Part shown: in pieces, positions 1-8,836 of the stretch
Position numbering within the stretch: the stretch's first letter is position 1
Layout: each line of letters opens with the position of its first letter
Source: Lachnospiraceae bacterium XBB1006
Lineage (GTDB): Bacteria; Bacillota; Clostridia; Lachnospirales; Lachnospiraceae
NCBI GenBank assembly: GCA_900115795.1
Contig: FOXT01000011.1
Coordinates: 62,001 to 126,000, forward strand
Reading direction: 5' to 3'
Length of the DNA: 64,000 nucleotides
Notes under the pieces: model-generated
Seen by the model: only the letters and a program-made list of their open reading frames with translations
Told to the model about the DNA's origin: nothing
The model's database searches: none
Made by a program: the position numbers and the translations under genes

Positions 1-219
1 GTGGACGCTATGGAGAAGCAGATTGGCGAATACCGTGATAAGAACGATATCGTCTTTATCAGCCACGGAGACTGTGAGGAAGACGCAAAAGAAGTGGCAA
101 ACATGATCACCAACCGGTTTGGCATTCAGAACTTTTTAATCAACCCAATCAGTCCAACCATCGGTGCCCATGCCGGCCCGGGAACGGTTGCGCTGTTTTA
201 CTTAGGTGATTATCGTTAA
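1..219 (+). CDS. DegV family protein, C-terminal fragment
   Basis: The frame is open at the window edge, so only the last ~72 residues are present and the true start lies outside. The end of the protein reads IGAHAGPGTVALFYLG, which is the hallmark C-terminal motif of DegV proteins. These are fatty-acid-binding proteins that present acyl chains to FakA-type kinases in Firmicutes. The GTG at base 1 is not a credible start. A rho-independent terminator follows 19 bp after the stop, so this is the last gene of its transcript. Identification rests on the motif alone but is strong. Confidence 0.85.
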   Translation: MDAMEKQIGEYRDKNDIVFISHGDCEEDAKEVANMITNRFGIQNFLINPISPTIGAHAGPGTVALFYLGDYR

Positions 220-237
220 GCTTTTTTGAACGGACAA

Positions 238-270
238 ATGGTGCTACCCAACGGATAGCACCATTTTTTT
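238..270 (+). terminator. Rho-independent terminator of the DegV gene
   Basis: Perfect 9-bp stem ATGGTGCTA/TAGCACCAT with a 9-nt loop, followed by six T's on the + strand. The stop codon of the convergent permease gene lies in the T tract. Confidence 0.85.
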
Positions 271-2101
271 AATAGGTTACGTAACTTCCTTCGTTCAATT
301 CTTTCAATGATATCTTATAGTGTTCTAACACCTTCAAAATATGACTACAGTTCGCATTGAAACGCAACGTCATCTGGCTAACCGTTTCTTCATAGTTTGA
401 AATGTCAACTCCATCAAACTCCGTTGAATTATAATAGCAATATCCACATGTCGGCATTTTTATTACTAAAATATTTTTTCCCGGAATTTCATTCTCAACG
501 GCATCAAAATACAATGGTTTTAATGCACCATCCTTGATATCCTCCAAAATAGCTTCCTTCATTTCCATCGGTGGAAGCTCAGCTACCTTTTCACTCTCTC
601 CCTTCCGATTCTTAAACAGCTCTACCGTATCCCATTTCTGTTTAAATGGTTGTGCCGGCACCTGCTCAAATCGGTTAAAATACTTATCAATGGCATATTC
701 CAACGAATTTTTCTCATGCACTTTTTGCGGCACAAATGGAATTGCATACCTGCGCCAAACGCTTGTTTTATTTTTTCGTATATAGTGAAACTCCACGTTA
801 TACAGCCTGGTGCTTCCACAATTTTGAATATATGATTTCTGCTCTAATATAATCTTGTTAAGCGCGCGCACATCTTCAATAGTCTGGACTTTCTCTCCCT
901 CTGAAAACAACATATTCACGTTCACATTTGCCGCCTCAATCTCATCGGCCTTCGGAATAGCTGTTTCGTAACGTTTTGCCTGTCCCTGCACTACAAAAAT
1001 GCTACCCCCTAATACAATTGCCATCACAATTGCCGGAATATACACTGCCTTCTTTCGCCATACGCGAACCGTCTTTCGCACAATCATGCTTACTACATAA
1101 TAAAGTCCCAGGGTCGTCACTGCAACCACTAAGGCATTGGCTTTCCCCACCGTTGCAATGGTGCGGGTTGATTGTTCCACTCTCAAAATAACTAAGAACA
1201 CAATTATTTCCGCGCAACCGGTAATTCCCAATGAAAAGAATACCTTCAACCATGGTTTTGTCAAAAAATCTCCCCAGCTTTCCACAGGTCGCCTGCAATA
1301 CGCTACATAAGCCAATATCACCATAATAATAGCTGCCACGCCATAACACCAGGTCAATTTCTCGCCAACAAATACGAGTTTTCCGCTTTCCAACTGTGTA
1401 ATTCCCATGGCAGAGCTCATATATTTTAAAGGCGAAAACATATACAACTTTTCCATATATCCATCGCCGCTACCTAGCTCAATCTGATAAAAACCAAAGA
1501 TCATTCTCTGGCACATATCTCCAACCATCAGCAGCAATCCGATATACAAATAGTTAAAAATCAAAAACAATATCGGCGGCAAAAAGGAAACGCCACAAAT
1601 CATGATTAGCAACACCATCATACTGTAAAACAAAAATCCGGCCAGCATCAATTCCCCGTAATACAAGCAGGAAATCTGAACCAGACTTTCCTTTTTCAGA
1701 ACTGCTGCCATCCAAATCATGTTTACGAAAATCGGCAAAAGCGTTGCAATCATTCCATCTACATAATGCGATACAAATAACTGTGTTCTGCTTACCGGCA
1801 GTGCATGTAGCATCTGAATGCCTCGCTTATCAAACAGATAATGGAAACAAACCAGTGCACTTACAATGGCAACCAACGCCACGACCCATACCGTGCTTTC
1901 CATTGAAAATCCGCTTAGCACACCAACCTTTTCATCCCAGTAGCCATTCTTTGCTCCCCCGATTGACCAGCGCATTGCCTGGTGTATCCGGTGCACACCC
2001 CGATAGTACAAAAACAGTGTCAGTACCACACATATCCCTATCAAAAAACGCCAATCGCGCCTCATAATGACACCCTTAAAGCAAGATATCTTTGACTTCA
2101 T
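269..2101 (-). CDS. ABC-2 type transporter permease with large C-terminal soluble domain
   Basis: Predicted integral membrane permease of 610 residues, last gene of a GntR-ATPase-permease operon. About nine hydrophobic segments fall in the first ~375 residues (for example near residues 17-33, 55-75, 150-185 and 350-370). A hydrophilic tail of about 240 residues follows, which would face outside if the last helix exits. The start at 2101 overlaps the ATPase gene by 26 bp and is chosen because AGGAGG stands 8 nt upstream; translation is probably coupled. The arrangement matches YtrABC/BcrAB-like exporters linked to cell-envelope stress or antimicrobial peptides. The substrate cannot be inferred. 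The long C-terminal domain is unusual for BcrB-like permeases and was not recognised. Confidence 0.8.
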   Translation of the reverse strand: MKSKISCFKGVIMRRDWRFLIGICVVLTLFLYYRGVHRIHQAMRWSIGGAKNGYWDEKVGVLSGFSMESTVWVVALVAIVSALVCFHYLFDKRGIQMLHALPVSRTQLFVSHYVDGMIATLLPIFVNMIWMAAVLKKESLVQISCLYYGELMLAGFLFYSMMVLLIMICGVSFLPPILFLIFNYLYIGLLLMVGDMCQRMIFGFYQIELGSGDGYMEKLYMFSPLKYMSSAMGITQLESGKLVFVGEKLTWCYGVAAIIMVILAYVAYCRRPVESWGDFLTKPWLKVFFSLGITGCAEIIVFLVILRVEQSTRTIATVGKANALVVAVTTLGLYYVVSMIVRKTVRVWRKKAVYIPAIVMAIVLGGSIFVVQGQAKRYETAIPKADEIEAANVNVNMLFSEGEKVQTIEDVRALNKIILEQKSYIQNCGSTRLYNVEFHYIRKNKTSVWRRYAIPFVPQKVHEKNSLEYAIDKYFNRFEQVPAQPFKQKWDTVELFKNRKGESEKVAELPPMEMKEAILEDIKDGALKPLYFDAVENEIPGKNILVIKMPTCGYCYYNSTEFDGVDISNYEETVSQMTLRFNANCSHILKVLEHYKISLKELNEGSYVTY

Positions 2102-2975
2102 AGTCCTTTCCTCCTAACTCATAGATAAAAATCTCTTCCAAAGTGAGTGGCAGCAAATCATAAAATAGCGGTTTCTTTGCTTCAATCTTTGCCGTAATCT
2201 GTGCAGAATTCCCTTTTATAATTAATGTAAGTACTCGCCCCGCCTTGGATTTGTGTATAATCTCCGGCATATCTGTAAAATCCGGTTCTTCCCCTTCAAA
2301 TGCCATCTGCACCTTCAGGGTATTATCCTGCAGTTCCGCCAGCGATCGCTCCAGTATGACAGATCCTTCCGACATAATACCAACATGATCGCACACATCC
2401 TCTAATTCTCTCAAATTGTGGGATGACACCAACACCGTCAATGCACGCTGTGCCACCTCATTCATCAAAATACTCCACACCTGCTTACGCATAACCGGAT
2501 CAAGACCATCTACCGGTTCATCCAGAATCAAAATCTCCGGCTTACATGCAATGGATAGCCAAAAGGCCATCTGTTTCTGCATTCCCTTTGAATAGGATTT
2601 AATCTTTCTTTTCTTATCTATCTTTGGAAAAAATTGCTCTAGTTTCTCAAACAATTCGTCATCAAACGAAGGATATAATGCCTTATAAAACTTTCGCATA
2701 TCCTTCAACGTTGCTCCCGTAAAAAAGAAAATATCATCCGGGATGTATGCAATTCGCTGCTTCATCGCCACGTTCTCCCATATTGGCTCACCTTCAATCA
2801 GCACTTCCCCGGCATCTTCCCTATAGATTCCGGTCATATGACGAATAATCGTGGTCTTACCGGCACCATTTGGTCCAACCAGACCATAAATATTTCCTTT
2901 TTTTACATGAAGTGAAGTACCGCGCAAAACCTGGCTTCCATCAAATGACTTCACAACATTTCTTACCTGAATCAT
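2076..2975 (-). CDS. ABC transporter ATP-binding protein
   Basis: ATPase subunit of 299 residues that energises the adjacent permease. Visible motifs in order are Walker A (GPNGAGKTT, about residue 34), ABC signature (YSKGMQKQ, about 129) and Walker B with the following Asp loop (LILDEPVDGLDP, about 150). The last ~80 residues form the accessory domain seen in antibiotic-type exporters. Its start overlaps the GntR stop by 4 bp (ATGA), which shows an operon with translational coupling. It is closest in layout to YtrB/BcrA proteins. Function as an ABC ATPase is certain; the substrate is unknown. Confidence 0.93.
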   Translation of the reverse strand: MIQVRNVVKSFDGSQVLRGTSLHVKKGNIYGLVGPNGAGKTTIIRHMTGIYREDAGEVLIEGEPIWENVAMKQRIAYIPDDIFFFTGATLKDMRKFYKALYPSFDDELFEKLEQFFPKIDKKRKIKSYSKGMQKQMAFWLSIACKPEILILDEPVDGLDPVMRKQVWSILMNEVAQRALTVLVSSHNLRELEDVCDHVGIMSEGSVILERSLAELQDNTLKVQMAFEGEEPDFTDMPEIIHKSKAGRVLTLIIKGNSAQITAKIEAKKPLFYDLLPLTLEEIFIYELGGKDYEVKDILL

Positions 2976-3337
2976 ACGTTCTTATCTCCCTTCTTCATTC
3001 TTTCAATCAATTCTTCTTCGGTAACACCGTAAACATAAAGTTCCGAAACAAGCTGATCAAATCTTTGCAATAATTCCTTTCGCCTCGGACTTTCTTCTTG
3101 TGCGATGGATGCAACAAAAGTTCCTCGCCCTGCCACCGTATACAAATATCCTTCCTGTTCCAATTTCCGAATAGCACGCTGTATGGTATTAGGATTAATG
3201 GATAGCTCCGAGGCCATCTCACGCACAGAAGGCAATTTCTCGTCCGGCAATAAAAGCTTCTTCGCAATCTGCTCTCGAAGAGAATCGGCAATCTGTTCGT
3301 AAATCGGTCGCGAATCACGATAATTAATGGATAGCAT
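2972..3337 (-). CDS. GntR family (YtrA-like) transcriptional regulator
   Basis: Regulator of 121 residues. The winged helix-turn-helix spans about residues 10-75, including LPSVREMASELSINPNTIQR, with only a short tail and no large effector domain. This defines the YtrA subgroup, which typically represses its own ABC-transporter operon and responds to cell-wall-active compounds. It is the first gene of the three-gene operon, and an inverted repeat 15 bp upstream (3352-3378) is a likely operator. The start is supported by a GGAGC ribosome site. A frameshifted ORF in the same region is only a shadow. Confidence 0.92.
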   Translation of the reverse strand: MLSINYRDSRPIYEQIADSLREQIAKKLLLPDEKLPSVREMASELSINPNTIQRAIRKLEQEGYLYTVAGRGTFVASIAQEESPRRKELLQRFDQLVSELYVYGVTEEELIERMKKGDKNV

Positions 3338-3351
3338 ATTGGCTCCTTTCT

Positions 3352-3378
3352 AAGTGTACTAATCATCTTAATACACTT
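3352..3378. promoter_or_regulatory. Probable operator of the GntR-ABC operon
   Basis: Inverted repeat AAGTGTA-N13-TACACTT immediately upstream of the GntR gene. YtrA-type regulators bind such spaced palindromes at their own promoters. The assignment is inferred from position and symmetry. Confidence 0.6.
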
Positions 3379-3387
3379 ATATCACAA

Positions 3388-3420
3388 AAAAATCATCTCG
3401 TCAACCCCGAGATGATTTTT
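3388..3420 (-). terminator. Bidirectional hairpin terminator
   Basis: Stem AATCATCTCG/CGAGATGATT with A and T tracts on both sides, so it can stop transcription in either direction. It insulates the GntR operon promoter from upstream transcription of the lectin-domain gene. Confidence 0.7.
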
Positions 3421-3438
3421 ATTTTTGCACGAAATAAA

Positions 3439-3459
3439 GAGCCCATCAGAGATGAGCTC
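3439..3459 (-). terminator. Second hairpin downstream of the lectin-domain gene
   Basis: Stem GAGCTCATC/GATGGGCTC (one wobble) followed by TTTATTT when read on the minus strand. It lies between the lectin-domain gene and the 3388-3420 hairpin. Bases 3460-3650 are AT-rich with no gene seen. Confidence 0.55.
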
Positions 3460-3650
3460 CTTATTTCTAGGATATATAAAGGGAAAAACGTAAATTGCTT
3501 TTGTTGATGATTAAATTATATTCCATTCCAACAATTTTGTCAACAAAAAATTAATAAATTATGAATTTAAACACTACTTCTTCACGTTTCATTCACATTT
3601 TAAAAAATTCCAAACCGTTTCTTTACATGCGCCTCACACGTACCACGCAT

Positions 3651-5285
3651 CTACCGCACTCCCGTCACAGTCAGCTGATAATACGTACTTGCATCTTCCT
3701 TATTATAGAATGGTATATAATGTGCTCCTACTAAATTATAATCTTTGGTCTCCGACTTAGCCGTTGTTCGCAAATAATTCGCATCCAACACATAGACACC
3801 GTTGTTCTCGTCGATACTTATTACGATTGCCGAATGCACCGACTTGTTACCAGTTTTTCCATATCTGATAATATCACCCGTTTTTATTACGCCCACAAGA
3901 GAAGCGTAATTATTATCCACATTACGGGCAACCAATCCGGAATTAACCGTTGCCGAAGTATCTCCGCCCGTATAAATGTACCATTGTGCAAAAGCGGCAA
4001 ACCCGGCACATGTCCAGGCCGTAGGATAGATTGAGCCACTATCATTTATATAATGGTACGGGAACTTCGCTGCCGCATCCCCTTCTCCTGCAAATTTGAA
4101 TCCCATGATGCCTTCAAAATATGCCGAGGATGCCACTGCAGTGTTTTTGGTAATATCATCACCGTTCCCCTTTCCTGCTTCACCGGTTGTTGTAAAATAT
4201 TTTCCACTCCATAACTCGCAGAGGTGATTAATGTTTGCCATTACCGGGTCTTCCTGGGGGGCTTCCTGGGGTTCCTCCTGTGCTTTCACGATTGTGTAAT
4301 CAAGACGCACCGATCCACTATAGCGTTTCTTGAAAGTGATTTTCACGTAATACGCCCCCGGCTCTATACTTCCGGAAATGCTTCCATTATCCTTCGTATA
4401 GTAAGTCAGCTCATAATTTGCCTTATCAATTGTTTTTCCGGAAGCATCCTTCACCACCACTACCGGTACCTGTTTCTCCCCGGTATAAGCAAATTCCGAA
4501 CCCTCAATGGAAACGCTTTTAATCTTTTTAATTTTGAAATACTTATATGAGGTACCGTAAGTACTGCTGCCATATTGAATGGTCGGCATAATTCTTACCT
4601 TTCCCTCTTTTTTCATAGTGGCCTGTTTTAACACCTTCTCACTCATTTTACATGCAAGCTTTAGCTTTTCTCCGCAATTACACTTAAAAATTGCATAACA
4701 CTTCTCACCCGACCACTTAAAGCTCGGTCTCTTATAGGTATGAAAATGATTATTATCCCCGTAAAGCGATACCTTGTCATCCCACTCACAAACATATCCA
4801 AAGTTATCAAGCCCAAACCAGGATTCCCGTCCGAAGGTTCCTTCTTCAATCAAATCATTCCAAAGATAAGATTCATCCCCTCCTGCATTTGGGTTGTTGT
4901 AGGTATACATCATAAGTGCAGTTTCGTATCCTCTGTCCGGCTGCCCCGGTGCCCAGGATGCAAACCTGAATTTCTCGCCGGTTATCCATTTGAATGCACC
5001 CTTGCTATCCTTATGTCCACCCAACCAGTAGTTCTTTCTACCCGGTCCATCATCTGCTATCAGCGATTTTACAAATTCATTTTCGGCTTTGGAATTAATC
5101 GTTACAAGATGTCCTCCCAACGCAACGCAAGCCTTATTTGCCTCGTTCCATGTAAGCCCCTCATTAATGACCGCATACTGATGTCCCTTGAAAGTGGTTT
5201 TTTCCACTTTTGCTGCCTTAGCCCCGGTAGCCGGAATCGCCGCTGCCGCCAAAGCAACCAACGCTAACCTCCAAATTTTTCTCAT
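3651..5285 (-). CDS. Secreted C-type lectin domain protein with C-terminal NlpC/CHAP-like amidase domain
   Basis: Exported protein of 544 residues. It has a signal peptide (residues 1-24, Ala-rich, ending GAKAA), a C-type lectin-like fold (about 30-170: LTWNEANKACVALGGHL and WLGG motifs), a spacer, and an Ig-like domain (about 245-335). The C-terminal domain (about 355-540) has a Cys in WTCAGFAAF, a His in VHSAIVI and an Asp in LDANY, an order consistent with a papain-like NlpC/P60 or CHAP amidase. A role at the cell surface in glycan or peptidoglycan binding and cleavage is inferred; activity is not proven. The start is supported by AAGGAGG 7 nt upstream. It is monocistronic, with two hairpins downstream. 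Confidence 0.75.
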   Translation of the reverse strand: MRKIWRLALVALAAAAIPATGAKAAKVEKTTFKGHQYAVINEGLTWNEANKACVALGGHLVTINSKAENEFVKSLIADDGPGRKNYWLGGHKDSKGAFKWITGEKFRFASWAPGQPDRGYETALMMYTYNNPNAGGDESYLWNDLIEEGTFGRESWFGLDNFGYVCEWDDKVSLYGDNNHFHTYKRPSFKWSGEKCYAIFKCNCGEKLKLACKMSEKVLKQATMKKEGKVRIMPTIQYGSSTYGTSYKYFKIKKIKSVSIEGSEFAYTGEKQVPVVVVKDASGKTIDKANYELTYYTKDNGSISGSIEPGAYYVKITFKKRYSGSVRLDYTIVKAQEEPQEAPQEDPVMANINHLCELWSGKYFTTTGEAGKGNGDDITKNTAVASSAYFEGIMGFKFAGEGDAAAKFPYHYINDSGSIYPTAWTCAGFAAFAQWYIYTGGDTSATVNSGLVARNVDNNYASLVGVIKTGDIIRYGKTGNKSVHSAIVISIDENNGVYVLDANYLRTTAKSETKDYNLVGAHYIPFYNKEDASTYYQLTVTGVR

Positions 5286-5383
5286 ACAACCTCCTTGACT
5301 CTAGTTCGTTGTTTTTGCAAACAATTTCTCTGCTTATGATACCATATAAATAACTTTTTGTGCGTTTTTTTTGAAACTTCACG

Positions 5384-5420
5384 CAAAAAAATAAAACCCT
5401 TGAAAAATCAAAGGTTTTAT
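5384..5420 (-). terminator. Terminator of tRNA-Leu(UAG)
   Basis: Stem ATAAAACCTTTGA/TCAAGGGTTTTAT (one G-U) followed by seven T's on the minus strand, just beyond the tRNA 3' end. Confidence 0.8.
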
Positions 5421-5422
5421 AA

Positions 5423-5502
5423 TACGGGCAACAGGACTTGAACCTGCACGGTCTCCCACTAGAACCTAAATCTAGCGCGTCTGCCAATTCCGCCATGCCC
5501 GC
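5423..5502 (-). tRNA. tRNA-Leu (anticodon UAG)
   Basis: Cloverleaf on the minus strand: acceptor GCGGGCA/TGCCCGT, anticodon stem CTAGA/TCTAG around loop TTTAGGT, T-loop GTTCAAGTC, and the long variable arm typical of class II tRNA-Leu. CCA is not encoded. Confidence 0.95.
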
Positions 5503-5603
5503 AAATATGATGTTCTCACGAGTATTTATTATAGCAGAAAGCGAAGAGCTGCGCAAGTACTTTTTCTCTTCCCGTCAGGTGAATGTCCTTACTGTCTCCA
5601 CAT

Positions 5604-6929
5604 TTAAACCCTATGATAAATCTCGCCATCATTGGCCTTAAGTTTCATCGTAAGACGTCCCTCTTTAGCGCTAACTAATTCGCCCGACAGCAGTCCCTGA
5701 TACGTACCATCTCCAATGCCTACGCTAATCTGCGCCTCATTGTCATCATTATTCACCGCAACAACCAGACTGCCTCGACCAAATGCAAACTGCCTGTTCG
5801 TAAGAAACAATTCCCTGTAATCTCCCCAAACAAGATCCTGCTTATATGCTTCATGAATACGCCCCAATGCGGCAATCAGTCTGGTGCATGGGTTCTTCTC
5901 ATAATCTTCCTTATACTCCTGAAGATTGATAAATGGGCGAAGGGAATCATCCGAGCCCCATTCCTTCTTACCCTCAATTCCAAACTCGCTTCCATAGTAG
6001 ATAGAAGGAATACCGGGAAGGGTATAAAGCAGAATATGTACCGGTGTAAAATGCGCCTTGTTTAAGAGCTTTGTCATAATTCGCTCCACATCATGGTTGT
6101 CCACAAAATTATAGAGTTTGATATGCGCCGGAACCATTTCAAAAGTCCGCTTCACGGTATGGGCAATCTCGAAAAAATTGTGGTCATTTAAACCACTGTA
6201 GAGCCCCTTATGAAGCGCATAATTGGTTACACTGTGCAAAGTATGCTCATTAGCCCACCGTTCATACTGGCCATGAATCACTTCTCCCATAAGCCAAAAA
6301 TCCGGTTTTATCTCCTCTGTGGTATGACGCAACTCCTTCATAAATGCAAAATCAAGCACGTCTGCAGCATCCAGCCGTAACCCATCAATATCAAATTCTT
6401 CTACCCAAAACCTAACCACGTCAAGCAAATATTGTTTCACTGCCGGATTGTGTAGGTTTAGCTTTACTAAAAGATTGTATCCACCCCAATTATCATAGGA
6501 AAATCCATCGTTATACTCATTGTTCCCCCAGAAATTCACATTGCAGTACCAATCCTTATAAGCGGAATTCTCTCTTTTTTCCAAAAGGTCCCGAAAGGCA
6601 AAAAAATCACGTCCGGTATGATTAAATACCCCATCCAGAATCACTTTGATTTCTTCCCGGTGACATTTTTCAACAAAATTTGCCAGATCCTCATTCGAAC
6701 CAAGGCGGCTGTCCACTTTCTTATAATCCGTAGTCTCATAACCATGGCCGACGGATTCAAAGAGTGGGCCAATGTAAAGAGCTGTAATGCCAATCTTTTT
6801 CATGTGTTCTATCCAAGGTTCCAATGTCTGAAGCCGTCCGGCGGGCTCACTGTAATCATTCTGTTTTGGCGCTCCGGTAAGCCCCAACGGATAAATATGG
6901 TAAAAAACCGCTTCTTCATACCATGCCAT
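5604..6929 (-). CDS. GH13 alpha-amylase family enzyme, cytoplasmic
   Basis: Glycoside hydrolase of 441 residues without a signal peptide, so it acts on imported oligosaccharides. The (beta/alpha)8 motifs are clear: DGVFNHTG (about residue 99), GLRLDAADV with nucleophile Asp187, LMGEVIHG with acid/base Glu216, and VDNHD with Asp280. A short C-terminal beta domain follows. The compact size and the start MAWYEEAVFYHIYPLG resemble maltodextrin-active neopullulanase or cyclomaltodextrinase-like proteins, probably for starch or maltodextrin use. The start is supported by GGAAGGGAG, and a good promoter lies at 7005-7033. It appears monocistronic. Confidence 0.9.
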   Translation of the reverse strand: MAWYEEAVFYHIYPLGLTGAPKQNDYSEPAGRLQTLEPWIEHMKKIGITALYIGPLFESVGHGYETTDYKKVDSRLGSNEDLANFVEKCHREEIKVILDGVFNHTGRDFFAFRDLLEKRENSAYKDWYCNVNFWGNNEYNDGFSYDNWGGYNLLVKLNLHNPAVKQYLLDVVRFWVEEFDIDGLRLDAADVLDFAFMKELRHTTEEIKPDFWLMGEVIHGQYERWANEHTLHSVTNYALHKGLYSGLNDHNFFEIAHTVKRTFEMVPAHIKLYNFVDNHDVERIMTKLLNKAHFTPVHILLYTLPGIPSIYYGSEFGIEGKKEWGSDDSLRPFINLQEYKEDYEKNPCTRLIAALGRIHEAYKQDLVWGDYRELFLTNRQFAFGRGSLVVAVNNDDNEAQISVGIGDGTYQGLLSGELVSAKEGRLTMKLKANDGEIYHRV

Positions 6930-7004
6930 ATCAACACTCCCTTCCGCTAATTATGAAATTATAACGTCTCATTATCGGCTTTCTCTACAATGTGCTATAG
7001 TTCA

Positions 7005-7033
7005 AGTATAGAAAAGTTCGTATCTATTTTCAA
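7005..7033 (-). promoter_or_regulatory. SigA-type promoter of the amylase gene
   Basis: On the minus strand: TTGAAA, 17-bp spacer, TATACT, about 75 bp upstream of the amylase start. Confidence 0.75.
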
Positions 7034-7081
7034 GCTATAACACAGTAAAATGGTATTAAATTTTTACAATTCAGTTGACAT

Positions 7082-7454
7082 ACCTTCGCGGTTAGTGCAG
7101 GCGCTAAGGAGGCTGGTGCTGAATGCGATTTGCTAACCGCAGACCAGTTTAACGCAGATTCCGTTGGAAACTACGATGCTATAGCATTTGGTTGTCCGGC
7201 TATGGGGGCCGAGGTTCTTTGAAGAAAGCGTGTTTGAGCCAATGTTCACCGGTTGCTTAAGCGCTTTAAAAGGAAAAAAATCCGCTTTGTTCGGTTCCTA
7301 TGGTTGGGGTGACAGCGAATGGATGCGCAATTGGGAAGATACCTGCCGCGATGCCGGAATGAATCTGGTATGCGACAGCGTCACAGCAAACAGCGCTCCA
7401 CAGGATTCTGATTTGGATGCCTGCAAAGCGCTAGGAAAAACTATCGCTTCGTAA
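7082..7454 (+). pseudogene. Flavodoxin pseudogene (5' truncated and frameshifted)
   Basis: Two adjacent frames together read as a flavodoxin. Frame 7082-7219 gives the middle part (AGAKEAGAECDLLTADQF and IAFGCPAMGAEVL). After one extra T in the TTT at 7218-7220, frame 7221-7454 continues EESVFEPMFT and LFGSYGWGDSEWMRNWED to the natural C-terminus. The N-terminal strand with the FMN phosphate-binding loop (SGTGNT type) is missing upstream, and no start codon with a ribosome site precedes the fragment. Truncation plus frameshift argues for a true relic; the single T alone could be a sequencing error. A TTGACA hexamer at 7074 is all that might remain of its promoter. Confidence 0.85.
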
Positions 7455-7476
7455 CACCAAATAAATAATTCAATAA

Positions 7477-7511
7477 GGGCTGTCGCATCATTCAACCCAT
7501 GCAACAGCTCT
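7477..7511 (-). terminator. Hairpin downstream of the DUF4097 gene
   Basis: Stem AGCTGTTGCAT/ATGCGACAGCC (one G-U) on the minus strand. The T-tail is weak (TTATT). It lies 7 bp past the DUF4097 stop. Confidence 0.55.
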
Positions 7512-7517
7512 ATAGAC

Positions 7518-8489
7518 TTATTCTGTAACCGTAATATCTCCGGACACGGTTTTTAATTTTCCCTGTCCTTTTCCATCGCCGATAACGCTACGATACTTTC
7601 TTTTGCCAAAATGACCGGAAACCTTCTCCTTGCAAGGCATATCCACATCACCACTAATACTCTCAACAACAATACTCATTCCCTGTGTCTCACCCATCGC
7701 GAACTTCATGTCGCCGCTAACTGATTTACACTCTAGGTGGTCACATTCCAAGTTCGCCACCGCTATATCACCGCTGACAGTTTCGCCGCTATAGGCAACC
7801 ACCTTACCTCCGGTGCACTGTATGTCGCCGCTAACTGACTTGCATCGCATCTGCTCTCCGGAAAAATCTGCAATTTCCATATCTCCGGATACCGTTACCA
7901 TTGAAATCCTCTTCTCCACGTCAATTCCCGTAGCCAAAATATCTCCCGAAACCGCCTTTACGTCCATATCGAAAAACACACCCGGAACCTCTACCGTTAA
8001 ATGAGCCCAGCAACGATGCGGCACATTGTTTGCCTTCTCCTTAGCCACAAACGTATTTCCACACACCTGAATACTATACTGTATACGCTTATTCAAGCGA
8101 CTTTCCGAAACAGAGCTTTCATAACGTGCGCGGAAAACACCGTCTTTAGATGGTACTATCTTAATATCAGCAATTACCATATCCAGATCCAGCACCCGTA
8201 TTTCTCCCTTTGTGTTCTCGTAAAAATACGTGCCATCTTCCCCACTATGCGCTTCGTCATCTGCTACCCTATCCCTCACAGCCGGTTCCTCAAACCGTCC
8301 ATACTCTTCTTCCAGCTGCTTTGCCAATTCCTTCGGATCTCCCAGCTCTTCTGCTAACGCATCCTCTGTCTTACCTTCCTCTAACCCCATATCAAAATGC
8401 GCTTGAAAATCCTCTAAAATCTCTTGCTCAATTTCCGGACTCACATGTTGCAATGCCTCTTGTAGCTGTTTCATATACTGTTCTCTCAT
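7518..8489 (-). CDS. HAAS-domain / DUF4097 beta-solenoid protein
   Basis: Protein of 323 residues. The N-terminal HAAS (DUF1700-like) helical domain (about 1-65) contains LAEELGDPKELAKQLEEE. A DUF4097 adhesin-like region follows, built from repeated strands that each carry the phrase VSGDI or VSGDM about every 20 residues (about 165-320). The two domains are commonly paired with a PadR regulator; such modules are thought to sense or modulate the envelope, but the molecular function is unknown. No signal peptide or membrane span is seen, so it is probably cytoplasmic. The start overlaps the PadR stop by 4 bp, showing coupling. Confidence 0.85.
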   Translation of the reverse strand: MREQYMKQLQEALQHVSPEIEQEILEDFQAHFDMGLEEGKTEDALAEELGDPKELAKQLEEEYGRFEEPAVRDRVADDEAHSGEDGTYFYENTKGEIRVLDLDMVIADIKIVPSKDGVFRARYESSVSESRLNKRIQYSIQVCGNTFVAKEKANNVPHRCWAHLTVEVPGVFFDMDVKAVSGDILATGIDVEKRISMVTVSGDMEIADFSGEQMRCKSVSGDIQCTGGKVVAYSGETVSGDIAVANLECDHLECKSVSGDMKFAMGETQGMSIVVESISGDVDMPCKEKVSGHFGKRKYRSVIGDGKGQGKLKTVSGDITVTE

Positions 8490-8806
8490 TCTTCCTTCTC
8501 CTCTCCTAATAATCGTTTTACCGCCTCTGAAAACTCCATATACTCCTCATACTGCTTCCGATATTCCTGCCAGCCACTCTCTGTTAAGTGATAATACTTT
8601 CTTGCCGGTCCACTTCCCCCATCCACCAGATAGGTCTCCACAAATCCTTCATCTCGAAGTCGTTTCAAAATCAGATACAATGTCCCTGTAGCTAACTCCA
8701 TTTCCTTCGACACATGCTCCGTCAATTCATAACCATAACAATCACTCCTCGAAATTCTGGACAGCACACACAACTCCAATACACCTTTCTTTAACTGTGC
8801 GTTCAT
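8486..8806 (-). CDS. PadR family transcriptional regulator
   Basis: Regulator of 106 residues with the PadR winged helix (LELCVLSRISRSDCYGYELT, then TGTLYLILKRLRDEGFVET, about residues 9-75) and a short C-terminal dimerisation helix. It is the first gene of a two-gene operon with the HAAS/DUF4097 protein. It probably represses this operon, because a perfect 16-bp palindrome covers the -35 box of its promoter (see 8837-8870). The start is supported by AAAGGAGGAAGG. Confidence 0.93.
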   Translation of the reverse strand: MNAQLKKGVLELCVLSRISRSDCYGYELTEHVSKEMELATGTLYLILKRLRDEGFVETYLVDGGSGPARKYYHLTESGWQEYRKQYEEYMEFSEAVKRLLGEEKEE

Positions 8807-8836
8807 TTCCTTCCTCCTTTCTTCTATGTTGAATTT

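Noticed and set aside
5218-5556. 112-residue minus frame overlapping tRNA-Leu and the lectin gene start
   Set aside because: It reads through the tRNA and is out of frame with the supported gene.
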